Positions 5,851 through 7,152 of a stretch of 7,152 bases of DNA are shown in pieces. Origin of the DNA: Aquirhabdus sp. (GTDB lineage Bacteria > Pseudomonadota > Gammaproteobacteria > Pseudomonadales > Moraxellaceae). The notes under the pieces were generated by a model that worked only from the letters and a program-made list of their open reading frames with translations, was not told the DNA's origin and made no database searches. Each line of letters starts with the position of its first letter. Position 1 is the stretch's first letter. The stretch covers positions 1 through 7,152 of the forward strand of contig JASLJP010000282.1 in assembly GCA_030152425.1 (NCBI GenBank). Reading direction: 5' to 3'. Position numbers and translations under genes: made by a program.

Positions 5851-6636
5851 TCAAGCTCCTGACAGATTGAGACTGGTGGTGCGACTCGGCCAGTCCAACC
5901 CGACGACGGGCAGTACTGAAATCGTTGCACGATGAAAGAGAGGATAAGGATAGTTTTGTGCCCACGAGATAGCATCTAGTCTAGATGGAGCATGGATGAG
6001 CCAGTACCCTGCGATCAGCTCTTTGCTCTCGCTAAAAGGGCCGTCGACGACAGTCGCTTGACCTGCTTTAAAACGCACCCGCGCGCCGTCAGGGCTGGGG
6101 TGCAGGCCATGACCTGCGAGCAGGATGCCAGCTTCGACACTTTCAATATTATGTCGTTCCATGGCATCCAGCACCGTTTGTGCGGGTGCTTGCCCCTCGC
6201 CGATCTGCTGTTCTTCGTGGATGATGACCATGAAGTGCGTGCCATCTGCTTCGATGCCGGCAGGTATATGACCGCTGACACAGTGCACCCCACCCGGGCA
6301 ACCAACTGCCCGGACCTCAATCATACTGTCATCACCCCGTGCAGGCCATTGCGCTGCCCACGCCACTGCGGCGGCACGATCAGCAACGTCGATCATGATA
6401 AAGCTGCTGGTCTGTTCGGTGCTGGCAGGCCACGGATCTACGATTTGCGGCGCATGGTCTTTGCCCAGCTGGATGCGCGCCGCCGGGTGTGTATGCTGTA
6501 ACACGCTACCGGTCAGGATAGCGTCGGTTTGCACCACGGCAGGGTCTTGCTGCATCAGGGTTTTGATGCGTGCAGCCTCTGTGGCCATGGCCTCGTGCGT
6601 TGCATGATTCAGTTGGTGGATGATCAAGAATCGCAT
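5851..6636 (-). CDS. Double YCII/DGPF-domain protein, first domain degenerate
   Basis: A 261-residue protein with two tandem YCII-type domains. Residues 1-110 align by pattern with the YCII fold: MRFLIIH start, a VDPWPASTEQ segment (66-75) where DGPF-TE-TK-E would be, then SFIMIDV and VAWAAQWP (91-98). The first domain has thus lost the DGPF signature. A linker with GCPGGVHC (112-119) follows. Residues 132-242 form a canonical domain: HFMVIIH, LLAGHGLHPSPDGARVRF (172-189), VVDGPFSESKE (196-206), AGYWLI (209-214) and ISWAQNYP (223-230). The start at 6636 is preferred over GTG at 6654 because GGAG (6643-6646) is correctly spaced and the MRF start matches the sister YCII protein at 4866-5285. 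It probably arose by duplication and fusion of a YCII gene. The biochemical role is unknown. Confidence 0.88.
   Translation of the reverse strand: MRFLIIHQLNHATHEAMATEAARIKTLMQQDPAVVQTDAILTGSVLQHTHPAARIQLGKDHAPQIVDPWPASTEQTSSFIMIDVADRAAAVAWAAQWPARGDDSMIEVRAVGCPGGVHCVSGHIPAGIEADGTHFMVIIHEEQQIGEGQAPAQTVLDAMERHNIESVEAGILLAGHGLHPSPDGARVRFKAGQATVVDGPFSESKELIAGYWLIHAPSRLDAISWAQNYPYPLFHRATISVLPVVGLDWPSRTTSLNLSGA
5856..5860 (-). promoter_or_regulatory. Ribosome binding site that sets the SRPBCC start
   Basis: AGGAG lies seven bases before the ATG at 5848 and sits inside the last codons of the double-YCII gene (stop at 5851-5853). It supports the short start and coupling of the two genes. Confidence 0.7.
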
Positions 6637-6642
6637 GTTGCA

Positions 6643-6646
6643 CTCC
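6643..6646 (-). promoter_or_regulatory. Ribosome binding site that sets the double-YCII start
   Basis: GGAG lies six bases before ATG at 6636. It falls inside the coding sequence if the upstream GTG (6654) is used, which argues for the ATG. Confidence 0.65.
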
Positions 6647-6666
6647 AAAATCACGGTGAGCGGTTT

Positions 6667-6693
6667 GGCTGTCGCGACATGATCGCTACAGCC
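6667..6693 (-). other. Intercistronic hairpin between the VOC and double-YCII genes
   Basis: On the minus strand GGCTGT (6693-6688) pairs with ACAGCC (6672-6667), and after one mismatch GCGA (6686-6683) pairs with TCGC (6677-6674) around a five-base loop. No T-run follows, so it is not an intrinsic terminator. It occupies the largest gap in the cluster (69 bases) and could be an mRNA-processing or stability element that separates expression of the first gene from the rest, or an operator. Confidence 0.4.
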
Positions 6694-6705
6694 GATCGCT
6701 ATGGG

Positions 6706-7152
6706 TTAGTTGCAGCCTTCGCCGGGTTTTTGTTGCAGCATCGCCTCAGAGATCTGCGCTGGCGTCAGATCGTGCTTGTGCGTTGCCAGTGACCAGCTAT
6801 GACCAAACGGGTCGATGAGTACACCATAGCGGTCTCCCCAGAACATATCGGTGACCGGCATTTTGACGGTCGCACCCACGGCCACGGCTTGGGCAAAGGC
6901 GCTGTCCACATCATTTACATAGAGATGGAGGGTGACCGATGTGCCGCCGACGGTTTTGGGTCCCAGCACACCCCAGTCGACAAACTCATCGTTCAGCATC
7001 ACGGCCGAGTCGCCGATGCGCAGCATGGCATGCATGAGCTTGCCACTCGGGTCAGGCAAGCGCGTGACTTCCACGGCATTAAAGGCTTGTTTATAAAACT
7101 CGATGGCATCGGCTGCGCCGGCGCAGACCAGATGTGGGGTAATGCTGTGTAT
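6706..7152 (-). CDS. VOC family PhnB-like protein (partial, 5' end outside window)
   Basis: The reading frame is open from the stop at 6706 to the window edge, giving 148 residues. The coding sequence does not start at the internal GTG (7074). Upstream in the same frame it reads ITPHLVCAGAADAIEFYKQAFNA, the usual first helix and strand of PhnB-like VOC proteins, so about ten N-terminal residues are missing. Further marks are GKLMHAMLRIGDSAVMLNDEF (first beta module), TLHLYVNDVDSAF (second module start), and MFWGDRYGVLIDPFGHSWSLATH near the end, followed by a charged tail. The two modules form one VOC domain of the glyoxalase/3-demethylubiquinone-methyltransferase-like group; no phosphonate role is implied. 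It is the first cluster gene visible here, 69 bases before the double-YCII start, and is a common partner of DGPF genes. The substrate is unknown. Confidence 0.92.
   Translation of the reverse strand: MHSITPHLVCAGAADAIEFYKQAFNAVEVTRLPDPSGKLMHAMLRIGDSAVMLNDEFVDWGVLGPKTVGGTSVTLHLYVNDVDSAFAQAVAVGATVKMPVTDMFWGDRYGVLIDPFGHSWSLATHKHDLTPAQISEAMLQQKPGEGCN

Noticed and set aside
5849..5965. N-terminal extension of the SRPBCC protein from ATG at 5965
   Set aside because: The extension lies fully within the upstream coding sequence in another frame, is not SRPBCC-like, and the internal ATG has a strong AGGAG site followed by a membrane anchor.
5992..6501. Long plus-strand open frame opposite the double-YCII gene
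   Set aside because: It is a shadow of the well-supported minus-strand gene and has no domain of its own.
6652..6679. ECF42-like promoter (TGTCGC with CGTG downstream) ahead of the double-YCII gene
   Set aside because: Both elements deviate from the reported motif, the spacing is long, and the transcript would start at the ribosome binding site.
6977..6982. TGTCGA on the minus strand, matching the reported ECF42 -35 element
   Set aside because: It lies inside the VOC coding sequence with no fitting -10 at the right distance and is explained by the codons.

Overview
The window looks like chromosomal DNA of a Gamma- or Betaproteobacterium, and carries what appears to be the chromosome dimer resolution site dif. 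At 559-586 there is a XerC arm (ATGTCGTATAA), a six-base centre (TGTATA) and a XerD arm (TTATGTTAAAT). As I recall the E. coli dif, the centre and XerD arm are identical to it, and the XerC arm is of a type I associate loosely with Moraxellaceae. The membrane diguanylate cyclase also reads as Acinetobacter-like, but the family cannot be fixed from this window. If the dif call is right, the window lies in the replication terminus.

Left part, 1-1730: a small VOC-fold (glyoxalase-type) gene on the plus strand, then about 1.3 kb of AT-richer DNA without a convincing gene. This gap holds dif, several inverted repeats including two perfect 16-bp palindromes that share the motif CTGAT/ATCAG, and a candidate promoter. 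A 15-bp operator-like palindrome ends at the ribosome binding site of the next gene.

Middle, 1731-3008: an orphan membrane-anchored GGDEF diguanylate cyclase on the plus strand with intact active and inhibitory sites. It runs convergently into the right-hand cluster. The intrinsic terminator of that cluster lies inside the last codons of the cyclase gene, read on the opposite strand.

Right part, 3041-7152: six minus-strand genes packed as one likely operon. In order of transcription they are a VOC/PhnB-like protein (cut by the window edge), a double YCII/DGPF protein, a membrane-anchored SRPBCC protein, a single YCII/DGPF protein, a large ECF42-type sigma factor with a DUF6596/TPR C-terminal extension, and a GyrI-like small-molecule-binding protein. 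This is the known but poorly understood ECF42-DGPF association. No anti-sigma gene is seen, which fits a sigma factor controlled through its own C-terminal extension. The companion genes are all small ligand-binding folds, so the cluster may sense or process a small molecule; the ligand cannot be named.
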